DNA from: Absidia repens
Lineage: Eukaryota; Mucoromycota; Mucoromycetes; Mucorales; Cunninghamellaceae
Assembly: GCA_002105175.1 (NCBI GenBank)
Contig: MCGE01000012.1
Span: 310,001 to 374,000, forward strand
Reading direction: 5' to 3'
DNA: 64,000 bases
Shown piece after piece: positions 1-12,244 of the stretch. Under the pieces are notes generated by a model, which did not search any database, was not told the origin of the DNA, and worked only from the letters and a program-made list of their open reading frames with translations. The position numbers and the translations under genes were made by a program. The first letter of the stretch is position 1, and each line of letters starts with the position of its first letter.

Positions 1-425
1 TTTCGCATTTGGCGATAAGCTAAAATCAAAGGAATGGAATAAACGATGATTAGCATCTATTGTAAGATGGATGTACTATCTCAGTATATAACTTACAGTT
101 CTGTGAGTAGATTCATGCAAGTACATTTCCACTCGATTTTCTTCTTCAGCAAGACGTGATTCTGCCTATACAGTAAAACCCAGTTAATACCAACAGTCTT
201 TCTTACCTTTCCATCATTTGTTTCTTTTTACCTTTTTCATGTAATCAGGAACACTATTTTCGCTGATGAATTTTTCGGATTCGGTCTTGTAATAAACTTC
301 CGTGGCATCGATGAAGGGAGTTTCAAAAAATTCCTTGTAAACTGAGAAATTAGATTTTGTTGTGTCCTTGGAATCGAGACCAAGTGCGACTACTCGATAT
401 AAAAATCATATCAGTAAATAGAACA

Positions 426-460
<35 letters not shown>

Positions 461-1443
461 GCACCAGCAGCAGCATCACCAGTTTCATTCCAGCGGTTTC
501 CCTTTTCCTTACCAAAAGATTCAACGACACTCTTGATCAGACCAGTTTCGATAGACTCGCCATTGCGTTGACGTTCAATAAGTTTGAGGACAGCAGATAT
601 GACATTGTGGTGTACATATTGGAAGAGGATTCGCTTCCAGGTGACCAAGGTCAACTTGGAGAAGAAGAAAAAGAAAAGAATGTGAGTTGCAAGGCTTCGT
701 TATTTGCATAGCAATATAATTGATATTGTTTTGTGTTGTTTTAATGGCGCTTACCGTAAAGATATCATACACGTCATGTTTTTTATCTTCGTCGATTTCG
801 CGTTTCACCCAGTAGCGATTAATATACATAAAGATGTTGTTGATCAAACGAGCAGCAGTAGTGTATCGTATCCATTGTTTGGTGTAATATTGTAACAAAT
901 CTTCATCCATGTGCCGTTCAGATTCCTACACATAAATCCATTGGGCGTATATTAACATACTTGCAATATCACCTATTCATATTCGTAGTTTTAGTAAGTT
1001 TACCTGGCGGATATTCTTCAAGTGAGCTTCCAGATATTGAGTTAAACTGTTGTATAGTTCTGCCCCAATCAAGTTGGCTGAAGCTAAAAACACAAGCAAG
1101 AAGAATAAGTCTTTGAAAAGAAAAAAGTAAAACGATTGGGATTATCTCTCCTTACCTCGATGTGGATTGGAAGAGCCAATGGAAGATGATGTCATGGCGT
1201 TATGACTTCTAGCACAAAAGTTGTGGACAGCACTATGATAAAACAATTAAAAGTGAGTAAATACAGGAATCTATTACAATAGAAATATCATCATGATCGT
1301 CGAGAGCTTTACCTATAAAGAAGCGTATAGCGAACACTAGTCAGACCTTCATCAAAGCGATTCATAATTTGATCAAGACCTTCTTCCAAATAATTCCATG
1401 TGGCATTGAAGTCCGTTGCCGCTGGTAGCTGTCCGAGACTCAT
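1..1443 (-). CDS. CUL1: Cullin-1 (Cdc53), N-terminal part; runs off the window start
   Basis: Scaffold of SCF ubiquitin ligases; the N-terminal cullin repeats bind Skp1/F-box adaptors. Coding exons on minus: 1443-1313, 1232-1156, 1083-1004, 925-755, 654-513, 389-232, 165-97, then 19 onward out of the window. All phases close, giving about 255 residues that begin MSLGQLPAATDF. The translation follows the family through WKRILFQYVHHNVISAVL, VYKEFFETPFIDATEVYY and the stretch ending MYLHEST. Only the first cullin repeats are present; the cullin homology and neddylation domains lie beyond position 1. The intron between 512 and 390 carries a (CAT)n array that can be misread as a poly-Asp coding extension: splicing at GTAAGG restores the family sequence ESFVALGLDS. 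Identification is firm. The eighth exon rests on a few codons (LIAKCE). Confidence 0.95.
425..460. repeat. (CAT)12 microsatellite inside a cullin intron
   Basis: Twelve uninterrupted CAT triplets ((GAT)n on the coding strand) lie in the intron between cullin exons 5 and 6. They are open in the cullin frame and would add a run of aspartates if the intron were retained, but the flanking GTAAGG donor and GTAG acceptor join two conserved cullin segments precisely. Confidence 0.95.
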
Positions 1444-2186
1444 TTTTTGTAAGAGCAATAAGTATCAAAAAAAAAAAAAAATAAAAAAAAAATGATAAAG
1501 GATATTAATGTATGTAGTAAAAAAAAAGAAAAAAGAAAAGAAAAGGTAGAAAAAAAAAGTAAAAGAGAGGGACATAATTATAAAAATGCCAACATCATTT
1601 CAAAGGCGCATGTTGAAATTTTTTCATCAAACGTCATCGTGGCACAAAATCAAAAAGAATTGAGTCTAAAAAAGTAAAAATGCATACAATATTTTAGGTT
1701 TCAATTGAGACAAAGTGCTTTTTTCTCTAAAAATGAAGGCGAACTACATATTCTCTTTGAGACACCTGTTAAAAATTTTGGAAAAAAAAAATGGAATGGA
1801 CAACTGCAACCCCACCCTGGATATTTTACATTAGCTGTCACGTATTTAGGTGATTTCAAATCATGTGGTCCAAGTAAAAAGCCAAATGATAGATGCCTGT
1901 TGTGTTGTTGCCCCTTTGCCATGAAATATGCTCTCTTTCCGCCTTCCCCTTCTCTTCCCTGCCTCTGGTACGCACGTGCTACTAGGTTCAATGTTTGGAT
2001 TGCACCATGAAAAACCTCTGGCCTGTAAACCCGCAGTACCATGCTATGCTTTCCCCCATTCTCACCAGCAGCATGTGCCTGTCTTTTTTCCGTCCGCCTA
2101 TACCAGTAGCGGTCATGAATGCTGTGGATTCATACTCTCTCATTATTAATGTAAGGTTTATAATTATTTCACCCTAGGTGATTCAA
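1444..2186. other. Intergenic: presumed cullin promoter and myosin 3' flank
   Basis: No gene is supported. Next to the cullin start (1465-1560) the sequence is a series of A-rich runs. The part around 1700-2150 is less AT-rich and open in several frames, but none of the translations resembles a protein family, and no splice-consistent gene could be built. It presumably holds the cullin promoter. Confidence 0.6.
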
Positions 2187-2476
2187 AGTTAATAAACTGT
2201 AATAAATAAATTCTATTTTGTACAATAGTAGAAAAAATAGAGAGTACATTTATATAAAAGGAAGACAATTATATATAATACTATGTAGACTATCTATACT
2301 AAACATACATATGATAAGGGGAGAGAAATCCGAAGTTAATAAACTGTAAACAATAAGTTTTATTTCGTACAATAATAAAAAAACATATAAAGAGCAAATA
2401 TAAAAGGAAGTTAAATATATATAATACTATGTAAACTATATATACTAGACATCCGTACGATAAAGGAGAGAGTATA
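2187..2476. repeat. Two-copy tandem duplication, period 147 bp
   Basis: The block starting at 2187 (AGTTAATAAACTGTAA) recurs at 2334 and the similarity runs to about 2476, with shared landmarks such as ATATATAATACTATGTA. The copies have diverged by substitutions and small indels. It lies just 3' of the myosin stop codon (minus strand) and probably falls within its 3' UTR. Confidence 0.85.
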
Positions 2477-2517
2477 TGATACAATATCTACAGTATATTT
2501 TAAATTGGCAAGCTGTT

Positions 2518-5500
2518 TTAAGTCGAATCCTGCTGTTCTTGTGCTTCTTTGTCCAGTAGTGTCATTAATTGTCGAAGTCGTTGCAAGTTGAGCCAAGCTG
2601 GTAAGTAGTTTTGAGGTTTCGTATTACGAGGAATTGGTATTTCGAACGGGTTCGTCATATCGTCTATGGTCACCGAATCAAGTAATAGCACGTCGCTTTG
2701 GTCACCACTGACAATATGATCAGCAACGGCTTTTAATATATCAGGACTGAGCGGATTCTATAAAAGGTGTAGAAAATAATATTGGTTACTTTTAATTGGT
2801 TTGCTAAAGATCTATTACTTACTTCATAATCAGCAACATGGTAGTTTGAGATCAGCTTTTGGATCTGGGTCGGTGAGAGGATCCAGCAAACATCAAATAT
2901 GTTGTCAATGTCTTCTAACGTGTTCTATTTTTAAAAAAAAAAAAAAAAAAAAAGAGGAGAGAACGAGAGAGATAATCTGGTCAGAAAATTCGATCAGTTC
3001 GCTGGACTTTCAATTTTTTCCCTTACCTTTTTAAATTGTAGTAGCTTTGTTGATTGCATCAAGTGTTCCAACTGTAGAGTACCTTCAGGGATATCATGAC
3101 TTTTGCACCATTCTTCAATTCGAGTAATGTTATATTGTATCTGCATTGCTATTAAGTATTTCATTTTTCAAAAAAAAAAAAAAATCAGTATCTGTTTCCA
3201 CCTGTCATAGAAAAAATGATATTCATCTTACCTCTTTTCCAGGATGCAAAGTTTTTTCGCATTAACAAATCATTGAAAGCAGATATACCAATCATCTTGA
3301 GAATTTCCGTCAAAATTTGTGTTGCGATAGATGGTTCCAAATAATAGCACTTCATCGTCCTGTAGATTTTGTTCAAGAAGTGTAAGAGTTCATCCATCGA
3401 AAAGCTTGGTTGTGTTGATCCAGATAAAAATTTGTTGAAGAATCGCCCCGAATCAGCCGTAACAAATCCAGGCAGTGATTGATTTTCAATTACAGCAGGG
3501 ACAACCATCTTGGAGAGTCTTTTCTTGGCCTCCTTCATCCACACATGAAATATATTATCTTCAAGGCATTGTATTTCATACTTGATTGCTGTCACCAGGT
3601 GTTCAAATTCTCGCCATCCCGAGAGACCCTGAAATTCGTGTTCCCAATTTTGCTCCGCATGGCAGATTAAAGAGAATAGTTCATGAATATTCGTCAGCCA
3701 AAAAGCACAAGGCACGATAGCTTCTTCACCAGCAAATCCCTATATGAAAAATAGAAAAGCGGCATAATGGATCGTTATTTACTATAATGAACAACGCAAA
3801 TGCTAATAAAACGTTTTGACACTTACCTGACATTGCTTTTGAATCGCGTCCATAACTGAGTAGAGTAGATGTTCTGACTCCTCCATATAACCAAGTTTCC
3901 ACATTTTCAATATAATTGTTCCAATGATATGCGCCGGGAAAATGATTTCTTTCTCGGAAGGCGGGCTTTGCATGTTTGGTAGCGGTATCTTGAGTGTTTT
4001 GACCAAACCTTCCAATATTTCATTATGTAAGCTGTCTTCATCCCGTAGCATATTGTGAATCTAAACAGCAAAAAATAAAATATCGATCAGTCAAATATCC
4101 ATAATATATATATATATATATATCTTACCGTCTCTTCTGGGTTGTCACCAATCCCTTCCAAAGCAGCGTCAGCTTTATTGCCGAGTAAAGATCCAAAAAA
4201 TGCCAAGGAGGTTGGGCGAAGATTCCTGGTTAGTTGTTCTGCCTTTTGCATGTCGTCGATAGATGTTTTTGGTCGGATATGATCATCCACATGAGTAGTA
4301 CTACTGCGACGCACATTCCTATTGATGCTTCCATGAGGAGGTCTACTATGCTGACGGCCAATGTGTTCCTTCGTATCAAGTAGCTTCATAGGTGAGGTGG
4401 ATAAATTTCGATGTCCATTCGAGAAATCATGGTGATTGCCGTACTGTTGCCTACGAGGTGCATTCATCACTTGAGCTAATTGAGCCTTCAATTCAGCAAT
4501 TTGGTGTTTTAGGTCCGCCACGCCCAATCCATCCCCTGCACCGGCACCCATTTTTTGTGATTCATCAAGGGCGAATTGTAGTTGCTTGTTGGTTTCCTTC
4601 TCAGTGATCAAGGCAGCCCCTAATTTTTCCAGTTCACGTTCTTGAGCATCATACTTGGCAAGATTTGATTGTGATTCCAGAGTGAGAGTTTCATGTTCGC
4701 CTTGAAGGGTTTCCCATTCCTTTTGAGGTACTGCTGGTTGTCGTAACTTCGTTTCGAGGTCCTTGTTCTTCATTTCCAGTGTGTCACATTTTTCCGTCCA
4801 GGACTTGACTTGAGATTCCAATTGCTTGATCAACTTGTCCAAAGCCTTCTTTTCCTTATTCAATCCAGTCACTGTTTGAGTCAATTCCACCACCTTGCTT
4901 TCCAACTTGTAAGAGGCTTCTTTAAAATGACTAACAGATCTCGCCTCTGCTCGAAGGGCAACCATTTGTTTTTGAGCCAGACGCCTTCTGATGTAGGATT
5001 GCAAATACGTGATGTGTCCCAGCTGAATTTTAACATAGCGGCGTGCGATCCTAGCGCATATAAATCATAAAATTCAACAGTTAGTAAATGGATCAATTTT
5101 TTTCAGGGGAAGAGATTTCAAAATATTACCATCCTCGGGTAACACGTTGTATTTGAATTGCAGCGGAGGTTTCCTTGTAATCAACAAATTTGCGCCGAGA
5201 AATACGTCCACGAATAACTATAAAAGAAATGAAAATTTAACACTGTTGTCATTTGTACACATCCCATCTAAAGATTATTACCTGTTTGTAACTTGTGTAT
5301 AAAGCACATTTGATCCACAAATTGCTTCCTTGCCACATAACGTCGCCATGATGCTTGTATTGTGATAGCAGCACGTTCTTCTTGAAGGATTCTGAGACGA
5401 GTCTTTGCCAATTTGGTGCGAGCAACGCATTGAAGGCGAAGAGTTAAATAACGAATACGCACATACCGTGTCCGATAAACAAAGCGCCGGATGTTCTTTT

Positions 5501-8500
5501 GAAGTAAAGTAGCACATTCGTCATATCTATCAGAGCGCAATTTTTCGAGGTATGCCAGCTATAAATAAATAAAAAATCGTGTTAATCCCTTTTTAATGTC
5601 TAGTTTTATGCTAAAATAATTTATCCACGAATATATGTATTACCTGACCAGCACGGAAAAAGATTTTTGTTCTACCAATTTGATATTTGTCCTTTTCTTG
5701 AATATATTGATCCAAAATAGTTGAGCAAAGAAGGTTGACACCTAAAGATAACGATTTGGGATCCCAGTTCTTGGACGGCACCAAAGCATAATAGCGTTCA
5801 GCAAATTCATCGAATGTCCACCTGGAAGGATAGCCAGCACAACTAATACGAATTGTTTCCAATACACCACAGGCCCGTAGTTGAGATAACACCATGTTCG
5901 GCTCAAATTCCCACGCAGTTTTAGTTTCGTTCGGTTTGATACATCGGATATAGTGTACGTTGGTGTTGCCAATAGTATCCATGAGGTTGATCAGAGATAG
6001 CTAAAGATAAAATTGGTAAAAGAGCCTATGTGAGCTTCCCATAGCACCAAAATTATTGATTTCTTCCCCTTTCTTCCTTTTTTGGTAGAGTAATTTTACC
6101 TTGAAAATCGATCCCAGAGTTGGTTTTTTCGCCATCGCACTCGCACGTTTATTAGGTTGAGACTATTTACAGAGTAAACCAACAAAAAGTCAGTAAGACG
6201 TAATTGATTTGGTCAGTCCAAAATACACCCTTACCAATTGCACCGGATTGTCACTTGTCGCCTTCTCTAAAACTTCCTTCAAAAAGCCAAATTCTGTAGA
6301 TTTCAGTACTGCCAAATGCTCTTCAGGGACCGAGTCTTTGTTCTTGTCCAGGAAGTTTTCGGTTTCATATTGTACATCATGCGCATAATGTGATATAGTA
6401 AAGGCATCATTCGAGAACCGTGGTTTCTTGAAGTGGCTTTCGAATTCCTGTTTGTCAAAGTTGTTGTATAACTTTTGAATGAAGGCTTGATCGGAGCCAG
6501 CCGGTAAACGTGATTCCTATATTTTAATAGTAAAACATAAAAGTAAGATGATTAGCTATATCTTTTATTATATTTTGTTCTTGTTTTTTCGTTTTTATGT
6601 TACTTACCTCGTCCAATAGCGATAAAATACCAAGTTTTCCTTCAATCAATTCAATGCATTTCTGATTGTCGCTGAATTCAATAAACGTCCAATTGATTTC
6701 TTCCCGTATATATTCCTCTTGTTCCAATTTAAAGACATGTTGATTGAACTAAACACACACAAAAAAAAAAAAAAAAAAAAAAAAAAAAACAGGATAGAGA
6801 GATAATATAAGTTACCGTATAAAATAAAGCCTTTGTCACATGGTTGGGTTACCTGCTGTTGAAGTTTTTCATTGGCGTAATTGATGCAGAATTGTTCAAA
6901 AGAGTTCTTCTTGAAGTGCTCAAAACCATAGATATCAAGTACACCAATAAAAGTAGCCACCATGTTCGGATCACCACAGGATAAACTATCATTGATGACC
7001 CCTACCAACCAATCAAATAGATTTGAATAGACATATTTCGCCACTGAATCCTTCACCACAGTAGCTTGAGCAGGATTGAGATTTGTGACAATTTTTTCAG
7101 ATCGTGTAATAATTTGCTTTCGGACAATCCATTTTCGAAATTCAGCGGATTTGATTCCAAGCAGACGAGAGGCAGTCAATAAAGCAGAATCCGTATCCAA
7201 CACCATGGCATCCCCACGACCAGTGATTTGAATGTTCCCCACATGCAATAAAGCAGACAATACTTGGAAAATGTTCCATTGTAATTCCACAGATAAGCCG
7301 ACCGTTGATAAGGCATGTTGAGTAATTTCAAATTCATCTTCATCGTTGATATCAGGTATAACACCAGTTCCACTTTGGTTCAGGTAATGGAATTCATTGT
7401 ATGGGCCAAGTTCAAACTTCTTTTTTTCGGATGAGGGAGCTCCGGCGCACAACTATATAAACTAGAATATTAGTACCTTCCGCTTGATGTTAAAAAAACA
7501 AAAAATGGAGATGCATTTCTTACCTGATAGAAGATATGATAATTTCGCTCTGTTTCCGGTTGAAAGATTAGTCGAGACCGTTCCAAAAGGTAAGTTCTAA
7601 TTTTGGCACCTATGATGTTGGCACCATCATCAAATTGGATTTCAATATATTTCCCAAATCGAGAACTGTTGTCATTCCGTGTCGTTTTTGCGTTCCCAAA
7701 AGCTTCCATAATAGGGTTTGTTGCTATATCAATGTAGATCGTCAGTGCCTGAATATCATTTCCCTTATATTTCCAAATCGCTTACCTAATATTTGTTCTT
7801 CCACTTCAGTCATTGATCCATCCTGTTTTTTTTGTTTTCCCATAGATTCTTGATCATCGGCAGTTGCAAAATAACGCATAATATATTTGGCACTGACGGT
7901 TTTTCCAGCTCCACTAGGACAAGAAAAAGAAAAGAATGAGTATAAAGATTTTGTCATTTCTTTTTCGATTACCTTTCACCAGAGACCACAATGGTTTGAT
8001 TAGATTGTTCTCTGATCATACACCGATAAGCATCTTCAGCAATAGCAAACAAATGGGGATCTAGTTCGCCGCGTCGCTTTCCAGAGTATTGTTGCACGAT
8101 GTCGGGGTCATACAAAGCGACACGATCAAATGGATTCATGGCGATCAAGACAATACCAGAATATGTGTAGATCAATCGTTGCATGTATCGTGTTCGGATG
8201 GTGTTGAGAACTAGATAAAATATCAATGTTGTCAGTTCACTTTTTGTAAATGATAAATTATTCTTAATGGAGAGATTTCTGATCTTTTTTTTTTTTTTTA
8301 CCTCCAGGTTCATTCAAGTAACTTAGATCAGTCAGATCATCATTGGATTCCAGTTTAGGAGGATTTCGTAAAGGGGGCAAGTTGTCACCATTTGTCTTTT
8401 GGATATCACCAACAGTACATTCAAATACATATTCCTAATATTTTTTTTGAGTCGAATTTCAGTATAAGTTAATCAAGTTGTAATATGTTTTTTCCTTGGT

Positions 8501-8717
8501 CAAAGTAAAACATACAGCCGAAACCCATTAGTGGTGTTCGTTTTTTCTTTTCCATTACCTTTTGGTTGGTGTCCCCTTCAAATACAAGCTTTACAAAATC
8601 ATTGGATTGTTCTTTTAGAGTACAAGTGGCGGACACCCAAGCCTGTTCTTCGTCAGTAAACCATGCTCTAGTTCCCTTGGTATAAACTTCTACTGCCTGC
8701 ATAGTCGTTGGCGGCAA
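2518..8717 (-). CDS. MYO2: Class V myosin heavy chain (Myo2/Myo5 type), complete
   Basis: Actin motor carrying secretory vesicles and organelles towards growing tips. Eighteen exons on minus: 8717-8559, 8434-8302, 8210-7973, 7913-7786, 7723-7524, 7452-6853, 6748-6608, 6516-6235, 6162-6100, 6000-5644, 5558-5282, 5217-5130, 5050-4129, 4060-3827, 3739-3232, 3148-3027, 2924-2823, 2757-2518; phases close to about 1,597 residues. Visible in order: an SH3-like N-terminus; motor domain with the P-loop SGESGAGKT split by an intron, switch [11 protein letters not shown], switch [10 protein letters not shown] and the actin-binding region [10 protein letters not shown]; about six IQ motifs (residues about 770-930) for light chains or calmodulin; a short coiled coil; and a C-terminal cargo-binding DIL domain. 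Start chosen at 8717; the Met at 8702 is an alternative giving five fewer residues. It is divergent from the cyclin gene. Confidence 0.97.
4103..4122. repeat. (AT)n microsatellite in a myosin intron
   Basis: A run of about ten AT dinucleotides lies just inside the donor side of the intron separating exons 13 and 14 of the class V myosin. Confidence 0.8.
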
Positions 8718-9051
8718 TTGTAAAGTGTTCAGATAGTGTCGATCGTATTGAATGAATAAATGTAAGTTGTATGCAATGTCAACAAGTATGTGTTTTTGTG
8801 TGTATATATTGCATATATATATAGCTATATATAAAGTTCCTTTCTGTGAGTAAAAGAGAATGTCAAAGAAAGGGAAGAGACAAGGAAAAAAAAAAAATGC
8901 AAGTTGCAGAAAAAATTATGGAAAATTTAAACACCGTCTCTCTTTTTTATTTTTATTTTTTGTCACCAATGACGTACAAAAAAAAAAAAAAAACTGCTGG
9001 CTTCTTTTTCTTTCTTTACTTTGGAATATAGGATCCCTTGATTTCGATGCC
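8718..9051. promoter_or_regulatory. Shared divergent promoter region, myosin V / K-type cyclin
   Basis: Only 334 bp separate the two start codons, which face away from each other. The interval holds short A-runs, a T-rich stretch and TATATATAGCTATATATA at about 8813-8832, a possible TATA element for either direction. Promoter function is inferred from position only. Confidence 0.5.
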
Positions 9052-10483
9052 ATGATTTTTGATCAGGTATGTGAAAACAGCGACATGTATTTAGCACTTG
9101 CTCTTTTAACTTTACGTTTTTACTATTTATGATATGTATTATTGTATTTTATTTTTTATTCATTGTCATTATATATCTACGCTACTTACTTGCTTAACTG
9201 AAGTGGCTCTATTCCAAAGACGAACTTTTTGACACTCCAAGCATCGCTGATGGGATTACCTTTGAACAGGAGCAAATGGATCGTACAAAAGGATGTCACT
9301 ATCTTTTGGCAGTGGCAGCGCGACTCAATTTGTAAGTTCAGTAGTAAATTCAAATGGCCATTTTTATCGCTTACTTAAAACTTGTTCTTCTTCGGCATAG
9401 ATCACAGCTTGTAGTGGCTACGGCAACCACCTTCTTTCACCGATTCTTCATGCGTCAGTCTATGAAACGATTCCACATTTATGTAAGCAGATAACAACCC
9501 CTCCCTCTCCCCCCGCTTCACCTTTTCAACCGGAATTCTGATGGATTTTTATACTAGCAGCTGCTGATTTATCACACCTTTCATTTTGCATTTTATAGGA
9601 TATGGCTGCTACGAGCCTATTTGTGGCAACAAAAGTGGAAGAAAATACTCGCAGAATCAAGGATTTCGTCAATGCATGTGCACAAAAAGCTTCGAAGAAT
9701 GACAAGCTTATATTGGATGAAGGATCAAAGGTAAACTGGATTATTATGCGATATTGCTGATAATGGGAAGGGGGAAGAATAATGCTAATCGCAATTCTTT
9801 TATTTAGGATTTTGTCAGATGGAAGGAAACTATGTTACGGAATGAAGTGATTTTATTGGAAACTTTATGCTTTGACTTGGCAGTAGAGCACCCGCACACA
9901 TGCTTACTGGGAATGGAAACTCAGTTGAATAGTAAGTACAAAAGATAACAACATTGATACACTATGTTTTGTGCATGACCGATTTTGTATATGTAGTTCC
10001 TGGATCAATGGTAAGGAAGGCGTGGATGCTCTTATATCAGTGGTAAGTCTTGGATACTCAATAAGTGACAGTGTCAAAAAAAGCGATAAACTTTTTGTTT
10101 TTGATTCATGTATTATTAGTTGTGGTGCTCCACTTTGTATACTTCATCAACCCAATATTCTTGCTGGCGCGGTTTTATTATTAGCGAGTCATTTATCCTC
10201 GGAACCTTTAGAAGAGGGTTGGTGGAATATTGTGAGGCTTGATGGTTTTATTATTCATGGTAAGTATAATTATACGATATCTGTTTGTGTGGAAAAAATG
10301 TTATGACTTGACATTTTAATTCGTTTTATTTTAGAATTGGCTTCAGAAATATTGGGGTACTACCTTGATCATTATGTCAAAAAGTCGTCCTCCTCCTCCA
10401 CGGCATTACCGTCATCACAGGCACAATCACCTCAACGAAATCATCACCTTCCACTACATAATCACCCTAATGCTATAGTTTAA
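9052..10483 (+). CDS. K/Ctk2-type cyclin, partner of a transcription-elongation CDK
   Basis: Likely regulatory subunit of a CTD kinase (Ctk2/cyclin K family) that phosphorylates RNA polymerase II. Exons 9052-9066, 9204-9331, 9401-9482, 9599-9730, 9808-9931, 9997-10042, 10120-10259, 10335-10483 close to 271 residues. The protein begins MIFDQWLYSKDELFDTPS. The first cyclin box (about residues 30-160) has the FHRFFMRQSMKRF and LFVATKVEENTRRIKD signatures typical of K/T/L cyclins, followed by FDLAVEHPHTCL. A second cyclin fold follows and the tail is Ser/His/Gln-rich. The first coding exon is only 15 nt. Assignment to K/Ctk2 rather than cyclin L or T rests on recalled similarity. Confidence 0.88.
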
Positions 10484-10924
10484 TTTTTTACTCCCTTCCC
10501 ATCAATCCCCTCGCTTCCTTTTCATAGTTTTTACATAATTTATTCACTTTTATCTCCCCCTTTCCTTCCCTCCCCTCCTTTTACATACATTACATATTTT
10601 CCTTTGATATTATAGTCTTACAATAAAAGCTGTCTATTTATATTACTTGGTATTTGATTACTGTGAATGAAATTGGCGGGATTCTTGAAAAAAAAAAAAA
10701 AAGCACTACTCTGAAAATCATGTTACACTAATCTTCATCAATGTCGGGGAATACCTTGTATCACAGTTACGGTTTTACAATCCGGATAGGAGACGATTTT
10801 ATACCCGCTTCTCTGTCTATTTTATTTATAAAAATAAGCACTTATCCTCGGTTTTTCGCTCTTTTCCTCTTTTTCTTCTTTATCCTTCCTATAAGCTTCT
10901 TACATTATCTTATATTAGAAAAAA
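10484..10924. other. Intergenic, cyclin 3' end and next promoter
   Basis: Pyrimidine-rich DNA after the cyclin stop, with AATAAA at about 10621 as a plausible poly(A) signal. The region before 10925 is T/C-rich, as expected for the promoter and 5' UTR of the next gene. No gene seen. Confidence 0.6.
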
Positions 10925-12060
10925 ATGGCTAACCTTCCTGACTTTATGACCAACCCTAATGCTGTATTGAATGATACTGAGCATGAATGGCGTTATGGCC
11001 GTGTTCCTGATTACAAGAAAGTCAATGAAACATATGACCTTGGTAAGTCTTGAGAAAAAAATAACAGGGTCGATGATCCTATTTTATTTTTTTTGGTCCA
11101 CAAACAGGCTCTAATTTTATTTTATTATTGCCGTGCCTCGGTATTCAGAAAAAACTGTGACTCACGAAGAAGGATCCCTTGGCTGGTTGGTTTCTAATCT
11201 TGTCAAAGTATGTATGATATGTGTTTACAAAAAAAAAAAGGCAAAATTTGTATTAACTTGGACTGTTTCCAATATAGAACTGGGAAAAGGAAATGTCATA
11301 TAAGCTTCGTGCTGATCAAATCCGTACTATCAACCCTGAAAAGTACGAATTCTCTGTGAATGGCCATGAATTTCATACTGTTGACGAAATGTTAAAGGCA
11401 AGTATCAATGTCGGTGTTTCAAAAGAAAATGGGCCGATATTCACGTCCTTTTTTTTTTTTTTGTCTCTTAGATCGGAACTTATAATGCTCTTATTGGTGA
11501 TACTGAACTTTACAAAGCTAGTGAAAGCAATTTCAGCGATTCCCATAAATTGTTTAAACGTGCTCTTCGAACCTTTTCTTGGGAAGTCTTGGAAGTTTAT
11601 TCAGGTCCTCCTGTGGTTGCTTTCAAATGGCGGTAAGTTTAAAACCAAAAAAAAAAAAAAAAAAAAAGCTGACACCGCATAGTCTAGACAAACAGAACGG
11701 ACATTTGATTAAAAAATTTTTGACAACAGTCATTGGGGTCTGATGGTAGGTGACTTGAGTGTCAACCTTGGCAATGGCAAAAAATTGGAAGCACCCGCCA
11801 CCAATGAAGTGGTCGAATCATTTGGTATTACTGTTGCTCATGTCAATGATAAATTCCAAGTGGAAAAGGTAACATTCTATCTAGTGTAACATATCACGTA
11901 CTGATATTTTTTTTACCATTTGTGGTATATTTGTATGAAGCTTGAAACTTTCTATGATCCCAATGATTTGATGATTCAACTGTCAAAGAACAAGAACAAG
12001 GATGGTGAAGCAACCGAAAAGACAACCTCCACTGGTGGAAAGTGTCCTTTCCTCCCTTAG
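10925..12060 (+). CDS. Pathogen-related protein family (NTF2/SnoaL-like fold)
   Basis: Exons 10925-11042, 11149-11207, 11278-11397, 11472-11632, 11730-11868, 11941-12060; 238 residues. The translation follows the plant and fungal 'pathogen-related protein' family closely: an N-terminal EWRYGRVPDYKKVNETY, the core KTINPEK-like segment TINPEKYEFSVNG, GTYNALIGDTELY, then FSWEVLEVYSGPPVVAFKWR followed by HWG. The family has an NTF2-like alpha+beta barrel; its biochemical role is not established. No signal peptide or TM segment is seen, so it is probably cytosolic. The intron after 11397 uses a GC donor (AAG/GCAAGT). The C-terminus ends in a short Cys-containing tail, GGKCPFLP. Confidence 0.88.
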
Positions 12061-12244
12061 TTTGATGATAGGATAGTTATTTTTTAAAAAAAAGATGGCG
12101 CACTGTTTATTGAAGTCACTCTTATATAGAATATGTATAAATAAAATACGCACAAAAAGTGCCTTTTTGCTAGTTTTAAAATCCGCTACACGCTTTCCTT
12201 TTTTTTTTTTTTTGGTCTTTTCTTTTTTCTACTTTATTATTTAA

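Noticed and set aside
406..512. Poly-Asp C-terminal extension of a cullin fragment
   Set aside because: It is a retained intron: GTAAGG..GTAG splicing joins conserved cullin residues, and the (GAT)n tract lies inside.
1701..2177. Overlapping open frames on both strands 3' of the myosin gene
   Set aside because: No family resemblance, no compatible splice sites, and the frames overlap each other in several phases, as expected by chance in less AT-rich DNA.
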